Shown in pieces: positions 30,503 through 39,527 of a stretch of 64,000 nucleotides of DNA. Within the stretch, counting starts at the first letter, position 1. Every line of letters begins with the position of its first letter. The translations under genes and the position numbers were made by a program. Source of the stretch: an uncultured Planktomarina sp. (GTDB lineage Bacteria; Pseudomonadota; Alphaproteobacteria; Rhodobacterales; Rhodobacteraceae); assembly GCA_905182425.1 (NCBI GenBank), contig CAJJBP010000017.1:1-64000 (forward strand). The letters are read 5' to 3'. The notes under the pieces were generated by a model. That model searched no databases. It saw only the letters and a list, made by a program, of their open reading frames with translations, and had not been told where the DNA came from.

Positions 30503-31809
30503 TCAGCCGCCACCTGCACTCCTGGGAGGGCATTATCTCGCTCTATAAGTTGGCGGGCGGCCTCAATTCCGGTGGCCAAACCATCTTCATGAAAACCGTT
30601 GCGCATCCAAGCCCCACAAAACCATGTCCCGTAGCTCCCATTGAATTCTTTGATCACGTTCTGAGCAAGCATGGCGGATGCATCAAATACAGGATGTTGG
30701 AAAGTGCACCTATCATAAATAAGCTTTTCATCGATATTGCGTTGTGTATTCAGTGTTACAAAGCAAGGATCGTCTTTAGGCAGGCTTTGCAGCCTATTAA
30801 CCCAATAGGTCAGATCAATTCGGTCAGATTTACGATCCTTATCTTCCGTGTAATTCCAAGCAGCCCAAGCCGCTTTGCGCTTTGGCATAATTGTCGTGTC
30901 AGCATGAAGCACCATCTCATTGGACTGATACTTAACAGCCTCAAGCGCGGCCCGTTCAATTGGCGTGGCATCAGAGAGAATTTTGAGTGAAATGTCTGAG
31001 TGAGTTGCAAAAATAACCTCATCAAAAACTTCTGGGCCAAATCCTTTGGATATGACCTCAACTTTGCCAGGTTGCCGAAAAACAGCAGTTACTGGGGTCG
31101 CCAATCGAACTTCGACACCGGTTCTAATTAATTCCTCTTTTAGACGACTAACATATTCTGTCGATCCACCTTGGACAGTACGCCATTTATGTTGCCCAGA
31201 AGCTCCAAGCAAAGCATGGTTTTTCATAAAAGTGATCATGGATTGCGCTGGAAAGTCTAGTATTTTGTCTATTGGAGTGGACCAGATAGCACCAGTAAAC
31301 GGGGTTAAATAGTAGTCTCGGAACCAATCTCCAAGCTCCCAATCATCAATCAACTCCCCGATTGTAATCGTGGCGCTGATTTGCGTCTCTTTGGCACGTT
31401 TGTTAAAACGCAAAATATCACGCAGCATCATGTAAAATTTTGGACGCAGCAGATTTAACTTTTGGGCAAAGATGGCGGAAGGCGCTAGAATACCGTATTC
31501 AAGCCATCCATCATTGATTGATACACCAAAACTCATATCAGAGGGGATCGTTGGAACATCTAGTTCTTCGAACAAGCGTACCAAGTGTGGATAATTTTGG
31601 TTGTTAAAGACTAAGAAGCCAGTGTCTACGGCCATGTTACCCTTTTTTCCAGCCATGACTGAGCGCGCGTGACCACCTAGCCGTGGCTCCGCCTCAAACA
31701 GAACAACCTCGTGAGAATGGCGCAATTCGTAAGCTGCCCCCATTCCAGAGATGCCACCCCCAATAACTGCAATGCGCTTAGAACCTGATTGGATGTTTTC
31801 AAACGGCAT
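30499..31809 (-). CDS. FAD/NAD(P)-binding flavoprotein (amine-oxidase-like), first gene of the RpoE operon
   Basis: The 436-residue protein opens with a Rossmann FAD site (IAVIGGGISGMGAAYEL, about 13-29, then the FEAEPRLGGHARSV dinucleotide signature), followed by a flavin amine-oxidase-like fold. HPVFDASAMLAQ and GSYGTWFCGAWMRNGFHEDG near the C-terminus are typical of the NAD(P)/FAD protein that pairs with DUF1365. In Rhodobacter sphaeroides the corresponding RSP1091 is part of the RpoE regulon and of furan fatty acid formation. AGGA lies about 10 bases before the ATG. The start lies 29 bases downstream of a predicted RpoE -10 element. Confidence 0.9.
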   Translation of the reverse strand: MPFENIQSGSKRIAVIGGGISGMGAAYELRHSHEVVLFEAEPRLGGHARSVMAGKKGNMAVDTGFLVFNNQNYPHLVRLFEELDVPTIPSDMSFGVSINDGWLEYGILAPSAIFAQKLNLLRPKFYMMLRDILRFNKRAKETQISATITIGELIDDWELGDWFRDYYLTPFTGAIWSTPIDKILDFPAQSMITFMKNHALLGASGQHKWRTVQGGSTEYVSRLKEELIRTGVEVRLATPVTAVFRQPGKVEVISKGFGPEVFDEVIFATHSDISLKILSDATPIERAALEAVKYQSNEMVLHADTTIMPKRKAAWAAWNYTEDKDRKSDRIDLTYWVNRLQSLPKDDPCFVTLNTQRNIDEKLIYDRCTFQHPVFDASAMLAQNVIKEFNGSYGTWFCGAWMRNGFHEDGLATGIEAARQLIERDNALPGVQVAAE

Positions 31810-31837
31810 TAAGGTGTTCCTATTATAATCATAAATT

Positions 31838-31866
31838 TAATACGCAACCCGATGTAAATTGGATTA
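31838..31866 (-). promoter_or_regulatory. Predicted RpoE (ECF) promoter of the flavoprotein-DUF1365 operon
   Basis: On the minus strand TAATCC (31861-31866) is followed after exactly 16 bases by CGTATTA (31838-31844). It mirrors the site in front of rpoE and leaves a 5' leader of about 20 bases with a ribosome site. Confidence 0.65.
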
Positions 31867-31877
31867 AAAAAAATTTG

Positions 31878-31905
31878 TGATCCGCTTTGTAGTTTAAGAC
31901 GTAAT
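31878..31905 (+). promoter_or_regulatory. Predicted autoregulatory RpoE (ECF) promoter of rpoE-chrR
   Basis: TGATCC (31878-31883), 16 bases, then CGTAAT (31900-31905). TGATCC is the known -35 core for Rhodobacter RpoE. The -10 ends only 6 bases before the first ATG of rpoE, so transcription would begin at or just after that ATG. Confidence 0.7.
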
Positions 31906-31911
31906 AGCATT

Positions 31912-32568
31912 ATGTTTGACGGATTAGAAATGTTGCAAGTTTCAGGTGCATCTGGTGATCAGGTGAACTATGATAGGATTGAAGTTTCGACACCCGTTAA
32001 ACAGAAAGCATCTCTTTTACATTTGGAAAATTCAACACCTAAAATTAAATGGGTAGATCACCTTCGTCGGATTCAAGTAAATCAGGATCAACAAGCATTT
32101 GCTGAACTGTTTTCTTATTTTGCACCGCGCGTTAAGGCATTTTTAATCAAGTCTGGTGCTAATCCCGGACTAGCCGAAGAATGTACCCAAGAAGTAATGG
32201 CGACTTTGTGGCACAAGGCCCATTTATTTGATCCTAGTAGAGCTGGCGTAAGCACCTGGATTTTTACAATTGCAAGAAATAAAAAAATTGATGCGTTACG
32301 CAAACAACGCCGACCTGAGCCAGAGGATCTGACGTGGGGGCCTGAAGCAGAACCCGAAGCCGCTGATGTTTTAGCACTACAACAAGAAACCAAAAACCTC
32401 TCCGAGGCCATCACTAGGCTTCCCGAACAACAACGTGATTTGATTAAACGGGCCTATTATGGAGATTTAAGTCACAGTGAAATTGCAGCTGAGACCGGGC
32501 TACCCCTTGGCACAATCAAATCGCGCCTTAGATTGGCGTTAGTAAAGTTAAGACAGACAATGAAATGA
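31912..32568 (+). CDS. rpoE: ECF RNA polymerase sigma factor RpoE (singlet-oxygen-response type)
   Basis: The product has sigma-70 region 2 (FAELFSYFAPRVKAFLI..., EECTQEVMATLWHKAHLFDP, STWIFTIARNKKIDALRKQ; about 63-130) and region 4 with a helix-turn-helix (LPEQQRDLIKRAYYGDLSHSEIA..., GLPLGTIKSRLRLAL; about 168-213). The combination with a ChrR anti-sigma gene and the target operon identifies the ECF11/RpoE type that responds to singlet oxygen. The N-terminal 45 residues are extra compared with R. sphaeroides RpoE. Because the predicted promoter sits on the first ATG, the real start may be Met7 (31930) or later, or the message may be leaderless. Its stop overlaps chrR by 4 bases. Confidence 0.93.
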   Translation: MFDGLEMLQVSGASGDQVNYDRIEVSTPVKQKASLLHLENSTPKIKWVDHLRRIQVNQDQQAFAELFSYFAPRVKAFLIKSGANPGLAEECTQEVMATLWHKAHLFDPSRAGVSTWIFTIARNKKIDALRKQRRPEPEDLTWGPEAEPEAADVLALQQETKNLSEAITRLPEQQRDLIKRAYYGDLSHSEIAAETGLPLGTIKSRLRLALVKLRQTMK

Positions 32569-33212
32569 ACGATATGAAAATGATTAATCATCACCTAACT
32601 GATCAATTGCTAATGGGTTATTCCTCTGGAAACCTTCCTGAGGCATTTAATCTTGTGGTAGCGACACATCTCTCCATGTGTGACAATTGTAGAGCTGCTC
32701 TGCACGCATTTGACGCGGTGGGTGGCTCTCTTCTTGACACCAACGAGACATCGAAGATGGATGATATGTCACTGGCGGCAACGATGAAATTAATCGCAGC
32801 CAAACCAGTTGTAAAAAAACTTGCCCCAACATCAAGTCTCCCCGGTCCATTAGTAGATTATATTGGCGACGACTTAGAGGGCGTGAAGTGGCGTCCTGTG
32901 GGCATGGGTGTGCGTCAGGCAATATTAAAAACCTCAAAAAACGCTACAGCTCGGTTGCTTTACATCCCAGCAGGTTCAGCTCTACCAGTTCATGGCCACA
33001 AAGGCACAGAACTAACTTTAGTTATAAAGGGCGCGTTTAGCGATGAGACAGCTAGATTTTCAGTGGGTGATGTTGAAGTAGCCAACGAGGATATCGAGCA
33101 TACGCCCGTTGCAGAAATAGGGGAAGATTGTATTTGCCTTTCAGCAACAGATGCGCCTCTACGATTTAACGGTCTGGTTCCACGTATCGTGCAACCATTT
33201 TTAAATATTTGA
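32565..33212 (+). CDS. chrR: ChrR, zinc-binding cupin anti-sigma factor
   Basis: The 215-residue protein has an N-terminal zinc anti-sigma domain with the pattern His (HHLTDQLL) then HLSMCDNC (H-x3-C-x2-C, about 31-38), which would hold RpoE. A C-terminal cupin domain (about 110-200) contains HGHKGTELTLVIKGAFSDE and the metal-site-like DVEVANEDIEHTPV. ChrR releases RpoE on exposure to singlet oxygen. It overlaps rpoE by 4 bases (ATGA), which fixes stoichiometry by coupled translation. The gene is intact and ends about 130 bases before the convergent rmuC. Confidence 0.94.
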   Translation: MNDMKMINHHLTDQLLMGYSSGNLPEAFNLVVATHLSMCDNCRAALHAFDAVGGSLLDTNETSKMDDMSLAATMKLIAAKPVVKKLAPTSSLPGPLVDYIGDDLEGVKWRPVGMGVRQAILKTSKNATARLLYIPAGSALPVHGHKGTELTLVIKGAFSDETARFSVGDVEVANEDIEHTPVAEIGEDCICLSATDAPLRFNGLVPRIVQPFLNI

Positions 33213-33340
33213 GTGCTTCCTTTCAAGGCGGTTTTGATTAGTAGACTGTGAGCGGTAATATATGCTGTAATTCCCTACCTATACAGTGTTTCAGTCACAA
33301 TCCTCTCCGCTTTTTTAGGTATAATTTCTTAATTACTCAG

Positions 33341-34492
33341 TCATTGGGCTATCTGAGGCTTTTTCGACGCTGCAACTGTCTCAACCACTTCCACTTCTTC
33401 AAAATCGAAATTATCTAATTTGTGTGCGCGTTTTCCTGCACGTTCGGCCGCAGTAGAAATACCTTCGATGTCTTTGCGGGCCTGACCAAAATGTGTGTTC
33501 AACTTCTCCACACGCTCAACGACTAACTCGACATCACGATGTAAGTGCCGAAGAGCAGACCGTATTGCACCAGCCTGTTCACGCATGCGAGCATCTTTCA
33601 AAATAGCACGCATGGTATTAAGCGTTGCCATACAGGTTGTTGGTGAAACTATCCAAACATGTGCTTCAAACCCTTCGCGCACTAACTCCGGAAAGTTAGA
33701 ATGTAGTTCTGCATAAACAGCCTCAGAAGGTAGGAACATTAAAGCTCCATCTGCAGTTTCTCCATCTAAAATATATTTATCTGCAATTGCTTTAATATGA
33801 GACTTCACACTCACTCGCATTAATTTAACCGCTTCGTTTTTGTCCCAGTCAGAAGTAGCCTTTCGCAGGGCCTCGTAGGCCTCCAAGGGAAATTTACTAT
33901 CAATAACGATTGGACCAGGAGGGTTTGGTAGGTGGATCAAACAATCTGCTCGTTTGCCGTTGGAAAGCGTAGCCTGCCAAGTATATGCATCAGAGGGTAG
34001 AGCTTTGCTGACAATTTCTTGCAATTGTATTTCACCAAATGCACCACGGGTCTGTTTGTTTGCTAAGATATCTTGAAGACTTAAAACTGAACCAGACAAC
34101 TTCTGAATATTATCCTGTGCTTTATCAATCGTCACCAGTCTTTGCTGTAGTTCACCTAAAGATAATGCCGTATTTTTAGAGCTGGTTTGCAAATTCACAT
34201 TCATCTGCTCCTGCACTGCCGTAAGACGGGCTTCCATCAGCTTTAGCATATTGCTTTGCTGCGAAGCTTGCGACTCTGAAACATGCGTTAGACCACCCAC
34301 TAGTTGCTGCTGACCATCACCAAGTACCTGCACGCGCTGATTGAGATATTCCATTTGACTGGTCAAAGGAGCGGTTGCTTGCGCCGACCTTCCCGCAGCA
34401 CGCGCGACGGAAATCAATAGTAGAACCACAACCAACGCAAAAACTGCAGATCCAATAAATAAAACTAGTATTAAATTAGGAGTTAAGGTCAT
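33341..34492 (-). CDS. rmuC: DNA recombination protein RmuC
   Basis: The 383-residue protein has an N-terminal membrane anchor (about 6-30), a coiled-coil region (about 35-130) and the RmuC nuclease-like domain. The latter includes GAFGEIQLQEIVSKALP, DCLIHLP..., IVIDSKFPLEAYEAL and FLPSEAVYAEL, with PD-(D/E)xK-type residues in VIDSKFP. The family limits recombination between inverted repeats; its biochemical activity is not settled. The start overlaps the mutL stop by 4 bases, an arrangement suggesting a DNA-maintenance operon. Confidence 0.93.
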   Translation of the reverse strand: MTLTPNLILVLFIGSAVFALVVVLLLISVARAAGRSAQATAPLTSQMEYLNQRVQVLGDGQQQLVGGLTHVSESQASQQSNMLKLMEARLTAVQEQMNVNLQTSSKNTALSLGELQQRLVTIDKAQDNIQKLSGSVLSLQDILANKQTRGAFGEIQLQEIVSKALPSDAYTWQATLSNGKRADCLIHLPNPPGPIVIDSKFPLEAYEALRKATSDWDKNEAVKLMRVSVKSHIKAIADKYILDGETADGALMFLPSEAVYAELHSNFPELVREGFEAHVWIVSPTTCMATLNTMRAILKDARMREQAGAIRSALRHLHRDVELVVERVEKLNTHFGQARKDIEGISTAAERAGKRAHKLDNFDFEEVEVVETVAASKKPQIAQ

Positions 34493-36306
34493 GTGCGTCC
34501 AAACAGTTTTTCAATATCAGCCATTGCAAGACTAACGTAAGTTGGCCGGCCATGGTTACATTGACCAGAATGAGGAGTGGCCTCCATTTCACGTAGCAAT
34601 GCATTCATTTCATCCGCCTGCATACGCCGACCAGTTCGAATAGATCCGTGGCAGGCAACCCGACTAAGTATTGCATCAAGCCGCTCTTGCAAGCTTTCAC
34701 TGGAGCCAGCGTCAGACAGTTCGTCGACAATATCTAGCACTAATTTAACCACATCAATCTGGCCCAAAATCGCAGGAACAGTTTGAACGGCAACTGCACC
34801 TCGACCAAAAGGTTCGATCGTGAGGCCTAATTGGTGAAGGGTTTCACTTTGACTTAATAGTAAAACGGCATCGCCTTCAGACAAATTTATCACTTCAGGA
34901 ATAAGCAAGGCCTGCGCACTTACGCCGTTTTCAGCCATTTGGCTTTTTAATTTTTCATATACCAGACGCTCATGGGCTGCATGCGCATCCACAATGACCA
35001 AACCGTGATCCGTCTGTGACAAAATATAATTTTCGTGTAATTGAGCTCGAGCGGCTCCCAGTGGCTGGTGCTGAGCGTCAAGCTGTGGAACCTCCTCAAC
35101 TCGAGCGGAGGGAGCCGTTTCAAACATTCTAGTTTCTGCCACTTCCGAGTAACTCTGCTTATCTCGAGACGCAATATCCATTTGGTACAGTCGAGGCTGC
35201 GTGTTCACAGTAAACGCCCCCAAAGCCGCATCCGAAACTGTTGTCGATGCTCGATGGCCAGCTTCAGCCAATGCATGCTTTAGACCTGAAACTATCAGTC
35301 CACGTACCACCGCCGGTTCCCGAAACCTGACTTCAGATTTTGCCGGGTGTACGTTCACATCCACACGGGTCGGATCGCATTCGACAAATAGAGCAACAAC
35401 AGGGTGACGATCGCGGGACAGAAAGTCCGAATAGGCCCCACGCAATGCGCCTAGTAATAATTTATCCCGGACAGGTCGGCCGTTCACGAACAGAAACTGC
35501 GCTACCGCAGCACCGCGCGAAAAAGTCGGTAATCCAGCAAACCCTGTCAGCCTTAGGCCCTCACGCTCAGCATCCACCGCAATTGCATTTTCAACAAATT
35601 CACGTCCCATCAGCTGACCCAAACGGCCACGCAGAGCATCAAATAAATCACCTTGCTCTGCCTGCACCTGCAAGACCATTCGGTTGGCACCGGTATCTTT
35701 AAGTGAAAAAGAAATCGAGGGTTCAGCCATAGCCAAGCGACGGACAATATCTGAAATCGCTTGCGCCTCTGCGCGATCAGACCGCAAAAACTTAAGCCGC
35801 GCCGGAATCGCATAAAACAGATCTCGCAAAGTGACTTGGGTGCCTGGTTGCATAGCGGCTGGGACAACTTGGCTTAGTTTTCCTCCAGCAACTTTAAGCA
35901 CCGCGCCAGATGCCTGCCCACACCTGCTCGTCAAGGTTAATTTTCCTACAGCCCCAAGCGATGGTAAGGCCTCACCCCTGAACCCAAAACTTTGAATGTT
36001 CAGCAAATCCTTGCCGTCAATTTTACTCGTCGCGTGACGCGCCATCGCAAGGGGTAAATCTTCCGCAGAAATACCACACCCATTGTCGGTTACACGGATA
36101 AGACTTTTACCACCGTCCGCATATTCGACATCGATCCGAGACGCCCCTGCATCTATCGCATTTTCAACCAACTCTTTAATAGCTGAAGCTGGCCGTTCAA
36201 CGACCTCACCCGCTGCAATTTGGTTAATCGCCGTTTCGTCTAATTGCCGAATAACTGGCATTTTTTGGCTTATGTTGGGGTTCGGATGAGACATGCTACT
36301 ATACAT
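34489..36306 (-). CDS. mutL: DNA mismatch repair protein MutL
   Basis: The 605-residue protein has the GHKL ATPase N-terminus: IAAGEVVERPASAIKELVENAIDAG, then DNGCGI and the GFRGEALPS lid motif. A C-terminal dimerisation domain ends in CNHGRPTYVSLAM. The metal-binding endonuclease motif reads DAHAAHERLVYE, close to the canonical DQHAxxE form, so it is probably a nicking MutL. It links MutS to strand removal. The start is uncertain: ATGs at 36306, 36294 and 36261 are all possible and none has a good ribosome site; the conserved part begins at MPVIRQLDE (36261). Coupled to rmuC downstream. Confidence 0.96.
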   Translation of the reverse strand: MYSSMSHPNPNISQKMPVIRQLDETAINQIAAGEVVERPASAIKELVENAIDAGASRIDVEYADGGKSLIRVTDNGCGISAEDLPLAMARHATSKIDGKDLLNIQSFGFRGEALPSLGAVGKLTLTSRCGQASGAVLKVAGGKLSQVVPAAMQPGTQVTLRDLFYAIPARLKFLRSDRAEAQAISDIVRRLAMAEPSISFSLKDTGANRMVLQVQAEQGDLFDALRGRLGQLMGREFVENAIAVDAEREGLRLTGFAGLPTFSRGAAVAQFLFVNGRPVRDKLLLGALRGAYSDFLSRDRHPVVALFVECDPTRVDVNVHPAKSEVRFREPAVVRGLIVSGLKHALAEAGHRASTTVSDAALGAFTVNTQPRLYQMDIASRDKQSYSEVAETRMFETAPSARVEEVPQLDAQHQPLGAARAQLHENYILSQTDHGLVIVDAHAAHERLVYEKLKSQMAENGVSAQALLIPEVINLSEGDAVLLLSQSETLHQLGLTIEPFGRGAVAVQTVPAILGQIDVVKLVLDIVDELSDAGSSESLQERLDAILSRVACHGSIRTGRRMQADEMNALLREMEATPHSGQCNHGRPTYVSLAMADIEKLFGRT

Positions 36307-36328
36307 AGCATGCCCTAATCCGATTCTG

Positions 36329-37636
36329 CTACTCTTCGTTGAGCCCTATCGGTTGTCCAGCCACAACAAAATGCAAATCATCAGGTTTCAATAATTCCCG
36401 TGCGACACGGTTAATTTCCAGCAAACTGACAGCATTTATTTTTTCATTTCGTGTTGTAATGTAGGAAGGATTAAGCCCCATACGTTGCATCCCAACAAGT
36501 ATACCTGCAATTTTTGCATTGCCATCGAAACGCAAAGGGTAAGCGCCAGTCAAATAAGTTTTTGCGTCATTCAGTTCCGTTTCGGTGACACCAAATTTAG
36601 CCATTTTTGCCCATTCATCACGGATCACTTCAATCGCATCAGCAATCCGATTATTCGCACTGGCCACTTGTCCCATAAGCATGTTTGCCTCTTCCTTACC
36701 AACAAGAAAGGTGGACACTCCGTACGTAAGTCCACGCTTTTCGCGCACTTCAGCTGTAAGCCTGCTTTCGACACCACGCCCCCCAAGTATAGTATTAAGA
36801 ATGTAGGCCGCAAAAAAGTCAGGATGTTCCCTGTCGATCCCTGCATGCCCGAATAGCGCTACGGATTGCGGGGTTGGCATGTCGATGACCGTACTACCAC
36901 CCTCCAAAGCGAACCCAGCTGGTGGTGTCTTCAATCCCTCTCCCTCGGGCAAATCTCCCAATAAATCGTCCAAAAGTAATCCAAGTTCATTGCCGGAGAT
37001 ATCACCAACTGCGGCAACATAAAGAGTATCACGCACCAAAAGGCGCTTATGAGCTGCCTTCATGTCGGCTCGAGACAGGGATTGCACAGAAACTTCTGTT
37101 CCTTCCAACGCACCACCATAAGGGTGATCTCCAAAGGCCAAACTGTCCCAAGTAGCACTCGCCACAGAATCAGGATCTTTCGCCTTTGAAGAGATGTTGG
37201 ATAATACCTGCCCACGCACCCGGTCAATTGCAGCCTGATCAAACCTTGGGAACATCAGGGCTGTTTTCAAAAGCGCTAAGCTAGCCTTTTTATTCTCTGT
37301 CAGAAACCTAACTGAAATTGTTAGATTATCATCATAAACATTAAACCGAAAAGACGCCGCTAACGCCTCTTGAGCCGCAGCGAATGCCTGCGCGTCCATG
37401 TTCTCGGCTCCCTCTTCTAGCAAGCCTGTCATTAAGTATGCGGCGCCTCTTTTACCTTCAGGATCAAGAGCAGCTCCGCCTGCAAATATTAGGTCTAATG
37501 CCGTGAATGGGATTGATGGTTCTTCTACACTCCACGCTTGAATTCCACCCGGGCTATTAGTCACCTTTATCGCGACTTCGCCGTTAGCAAGCGAAGCCCA
37601 GATCACGGCACATGCTGTAGCTATAAAACGGATCAT
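36329..37636 (-). CDS. M16 family peptidase subunit, non-catalytic type
   Basis: The 435-residue protein has a signal peptide (MIRFIATACAVIWASLANGE) and two M16 pitrilysin-like half domains. The zinc motif HxxEH is absent: the corresponding segment reads YLMTGLLEEGA. It is therefore probably the regulatory half of a heterodimer with the upstream gene, as in many alphaproteobacteria. The start at 37636 has AGGAGG 7 bases upstream and overlaps the upstream stop by 4 bases. The pair would act in the periplasm on small peptides or misfolded fragments. Confidence 0.9.
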   Translation of the reverse strand: MIRFIATACAVIWASLANGEVAIKVTNSPGGIQAWSVEEPSIPFTALDLIFAGGAALDPEGKRGAAYLMTGLLEEGAENMDAQAFAAAQEALAASFRFNVYDDNLTISVRFLTENKKASLALLKTALMFPRFDQAAIDRVRGQVLSNISSKAKDPDSVASATWDSLAFGDHPYGGALEGTEVSVQSLSRADMKAAHKRLLVRDTLYVAAVGDISGNELGLLLDDLLGDLPEGEGLKTPPAGFALEGGSTVIDMPTPQSVALFGHAGIDREHPDFFAAYILNTILGGRGVESRLTAEVREKRGLTYGVSTFLVGKEEANMLMGQVASANNRIADAIEVIRDEWAKMAKFGVTETELNDAKTYLTGAYPLRFDGNAKIAGILVGMQRMGLNPSYITTRNEKINAVSLLEINRVARELLKPDDLHFVVAGQPIGLNEE

Positions 37637-38967
37637 TTCACATCCTCCTGCACACCCATTAGCCATCCGGTCACCGAAGATTTATCATCAAAAATCATCT
37701 CAGCTGCTGCTATTATATCAGCAGGCGTCACCTCTTGTAGAACCTCGGGCCAGGCCTGCACATCTTGCACGCTTAGGCCCTGGGTTAATCCGGACCCATA
37801 CTGGTTAGCGATACCCTGTACATTATCTTTCGCATAAATTTCACTGGCACGTAGCTGTAATTTGATCCGCTCAAAAGCTTCCAAATTTACGCCCTGCTGA
37901 ATGAACTCTGCGATCGTTGCATCCATTAGATCTTCAACCTCTTGTAAACTGACTTCCGCAGATGGCACGACGACCAAACCAAAAGTTGTTTTATCCAAAG
38001 ACATGCCGCCATAATATGCGCTTGTATACAAAGCTTTCTTAGCTTCAAATTGAAGAGCTTTTCCAAGTACTGAAGTCGCGCCAGACCCTCCTAAAATCTC
38101 AGCTAAATAAACAAGAGCTGCCGCGGTTTTTTGACTTCCAGACTTGCGCTCAGGGGCCAAATAAACCCTTGTCATATAGGGTTGAGCAACACGTTCATCA
38201 CGGTAAATCATGCGACGCGGTGAGAGGTGTGGTGGTTCTTTTGAGCGCCTGCGAGGCTTGACCTCCGGGTTGGCTGGCATTACGCCGTAATATTGCTTCG
38301 CTAACGCTTTAACCTCTTCCGGCAAAACATCACCCGCAACGACCAATATAGCATTGTTGGGCGCGTAGTGCAGTTTGTAGAATGCAACCGCATCTTCCAA
38401 GTTCAAGTCCTGCAGCTCATGCATCCAACCGATTACCGGAACGCCATAGCCGTGGTTCATGTAGAGCGCAGCTTGCTTCTGTTCATTGAACAAAGATCCA
38501 GGAGAGGACTCTGTACGTTGATTTCTCTCTTCTATCACAACATCACGCTCCGTTGCGATGTCATCAATAGACAACTCCAAACCAGTCATTCGATCTGATT
38601 CCATTTGCATCATCAGTTCAAGCCGATCAGAGGCCACACGTTGATAATAGGCAGTATAATCATGAGACGTGAATGCATTGTCCGAACCACCGTTGGCTGC
38701 CACGGTGTCAGATAATTCCCCCGAAGCGAGGTTTTTGGTTTTCTTAAACATCAAATGCTCAAGAAAATGCGCAATACCAGATTTTCCAGGCATTTCATCC
38801 GCAGCCCCCACTTTGTACCAAACCATTTGTACAACAACTGGAGCACGATGATCTTCGACGACCACAACCTGCATCCCATTTTCGAGGAAAAAATCTGTTA
38901 CACTGGCTTCAGCTGCCACTTGCAGCGGAAAACATGCCGCGACTGCCAAAAAAAATCTTGAAAACAT
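37633..38967 (-). CDS. M16 family zinc peptidase, catalytic subunit
   Basis: The 444-residue protein has a signal peptide (MFSRFFLAVAACFPLQVAA). The inverted zinc motif HFLEH lies in GKSGIAHFLEHLMFKKT (about 63-80), with the distal zinc glutamate in ATERDVVIEERNQR (about 140). It is a periplasmic insulinase-like metallopeptidase that pairs with the downstream inactive homologue. ATG 38967 is chosen over the GTG at 38973 because GGAGG lies 7 bases upstream of it. It follows lspA and purH in the same direction, a common Rhodobacterales order. Confidence 0.92.
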   Translation of the reverse strand: MFSRFFLAVAACFPLQVAAEASVTDFFLENGMQVVVVEDHRAPVVVQMVWYKVGAADEMPGKSGIAHFLEHLMFKKTKNLASGELSDTVAANGGSDNAFTSHDYTAYYQRVASDRLELMMQMESDRMTGLELSIDDIATERDVVIEERNQRTESSPGSLFNEQKQAALYMNHGYGVPVIGWMHELQDLNLEDAVAFYKLHYAPNNAILVVAGDVLPEEVKALAKQYYGVMPANPEVKPRRRSKEPPHLSPRRMIYRDERVAQPYMTRVYLAPERKSGSQKTAAALVYLAEILGGSGATSVLGKALQFEAKKALYTSAYYGGMSLDKTTFGLVVVPSAEVSLQEVEDLMDATIAEFIQQGVNLEAFERIKLQLRASEIYAKDNVQGIANQYGSGLTQGLSVQDVQAWPEVLQEVTPADIIAAAEMIFDDKSSVTGWLMGVQEDVK

Positions 38968-39052
38968 GAACACTCCTCCGTCTGATTTAATAGCTAGATG
39001 TAATCCTCTTGCTTACAAGCCCAAAGTCACAAACATAATCTGGTTTTATCAG

Positions 39053-39526
39053 TCAGCTTTCTTTTTTTGAATCAGTTGCAAAGAAAATAATCCCCAATAA
39101 TCCAAGAAATATTGCAATATCAGCCACATTGAACGAGAACGGGTTGCGAATACCGCAGCACGTCACATTTAAAAAATCAGCAACACCACCGTAAATAAGC
39201 CGATCGATTGCATTGCCCACAGCCCCACCGATCACCAGACCCGCCGAAATCAGTGCTATTGTCCTTACTTCATTACGCATCCAAAATGCAATAAATCCGG
39301 ACATTAAGACCGCAACTGCAATAAGAACCCATCGTGCAATTTCACCATTATTTGCAAACAGTCCAAAATTAATGCCTGTGTTCCAGGCCATATGGAAATG
39401 GATGAAACCAGGTAATACACTTATCGATTCAAGCGTTAGAAGATCTAACCACTGCACTACGATCCACTTGCTCAATTGATCGAGAATAAAGCAGATAGTA
39501 GCGCTCCAGATGATAGTTTTTTTCAT
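39053..39526 (-). CDS. lspA: Lipoprotein signal peptidase (signal peptidase II)
   Basis: The 157-residue inner-membrane protein has four hydrophobic helices and the two catalytic aspartates in GGAVGNAIDRL (about 105-115) and VADFLN (about 120-125). It cleaves the signal peptide of diacylglyceryl-modified prolipoproteins and is the target of globomycin. The gene begins one base after the purH stop and therefore relies on coupling or read-through from purH; no separate strong ribosome site is visible. Confidence 0.96.
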   Translation of the reverse strand: MKKTIIWSATICFILDQLSKWIVVQWLDLLTLESISVLPGFIHFHMAWNTGINFGLFANNGEIARWVLIAVAVLMSGFIAFWMRNEVRTIALISAGLVIGGAVGNAIDRLIYGGVADFLNVTCCGIRNPFSFNVADIAIFLGLLGIIFFATDSKKES

Positions 39527-39527
39527 A

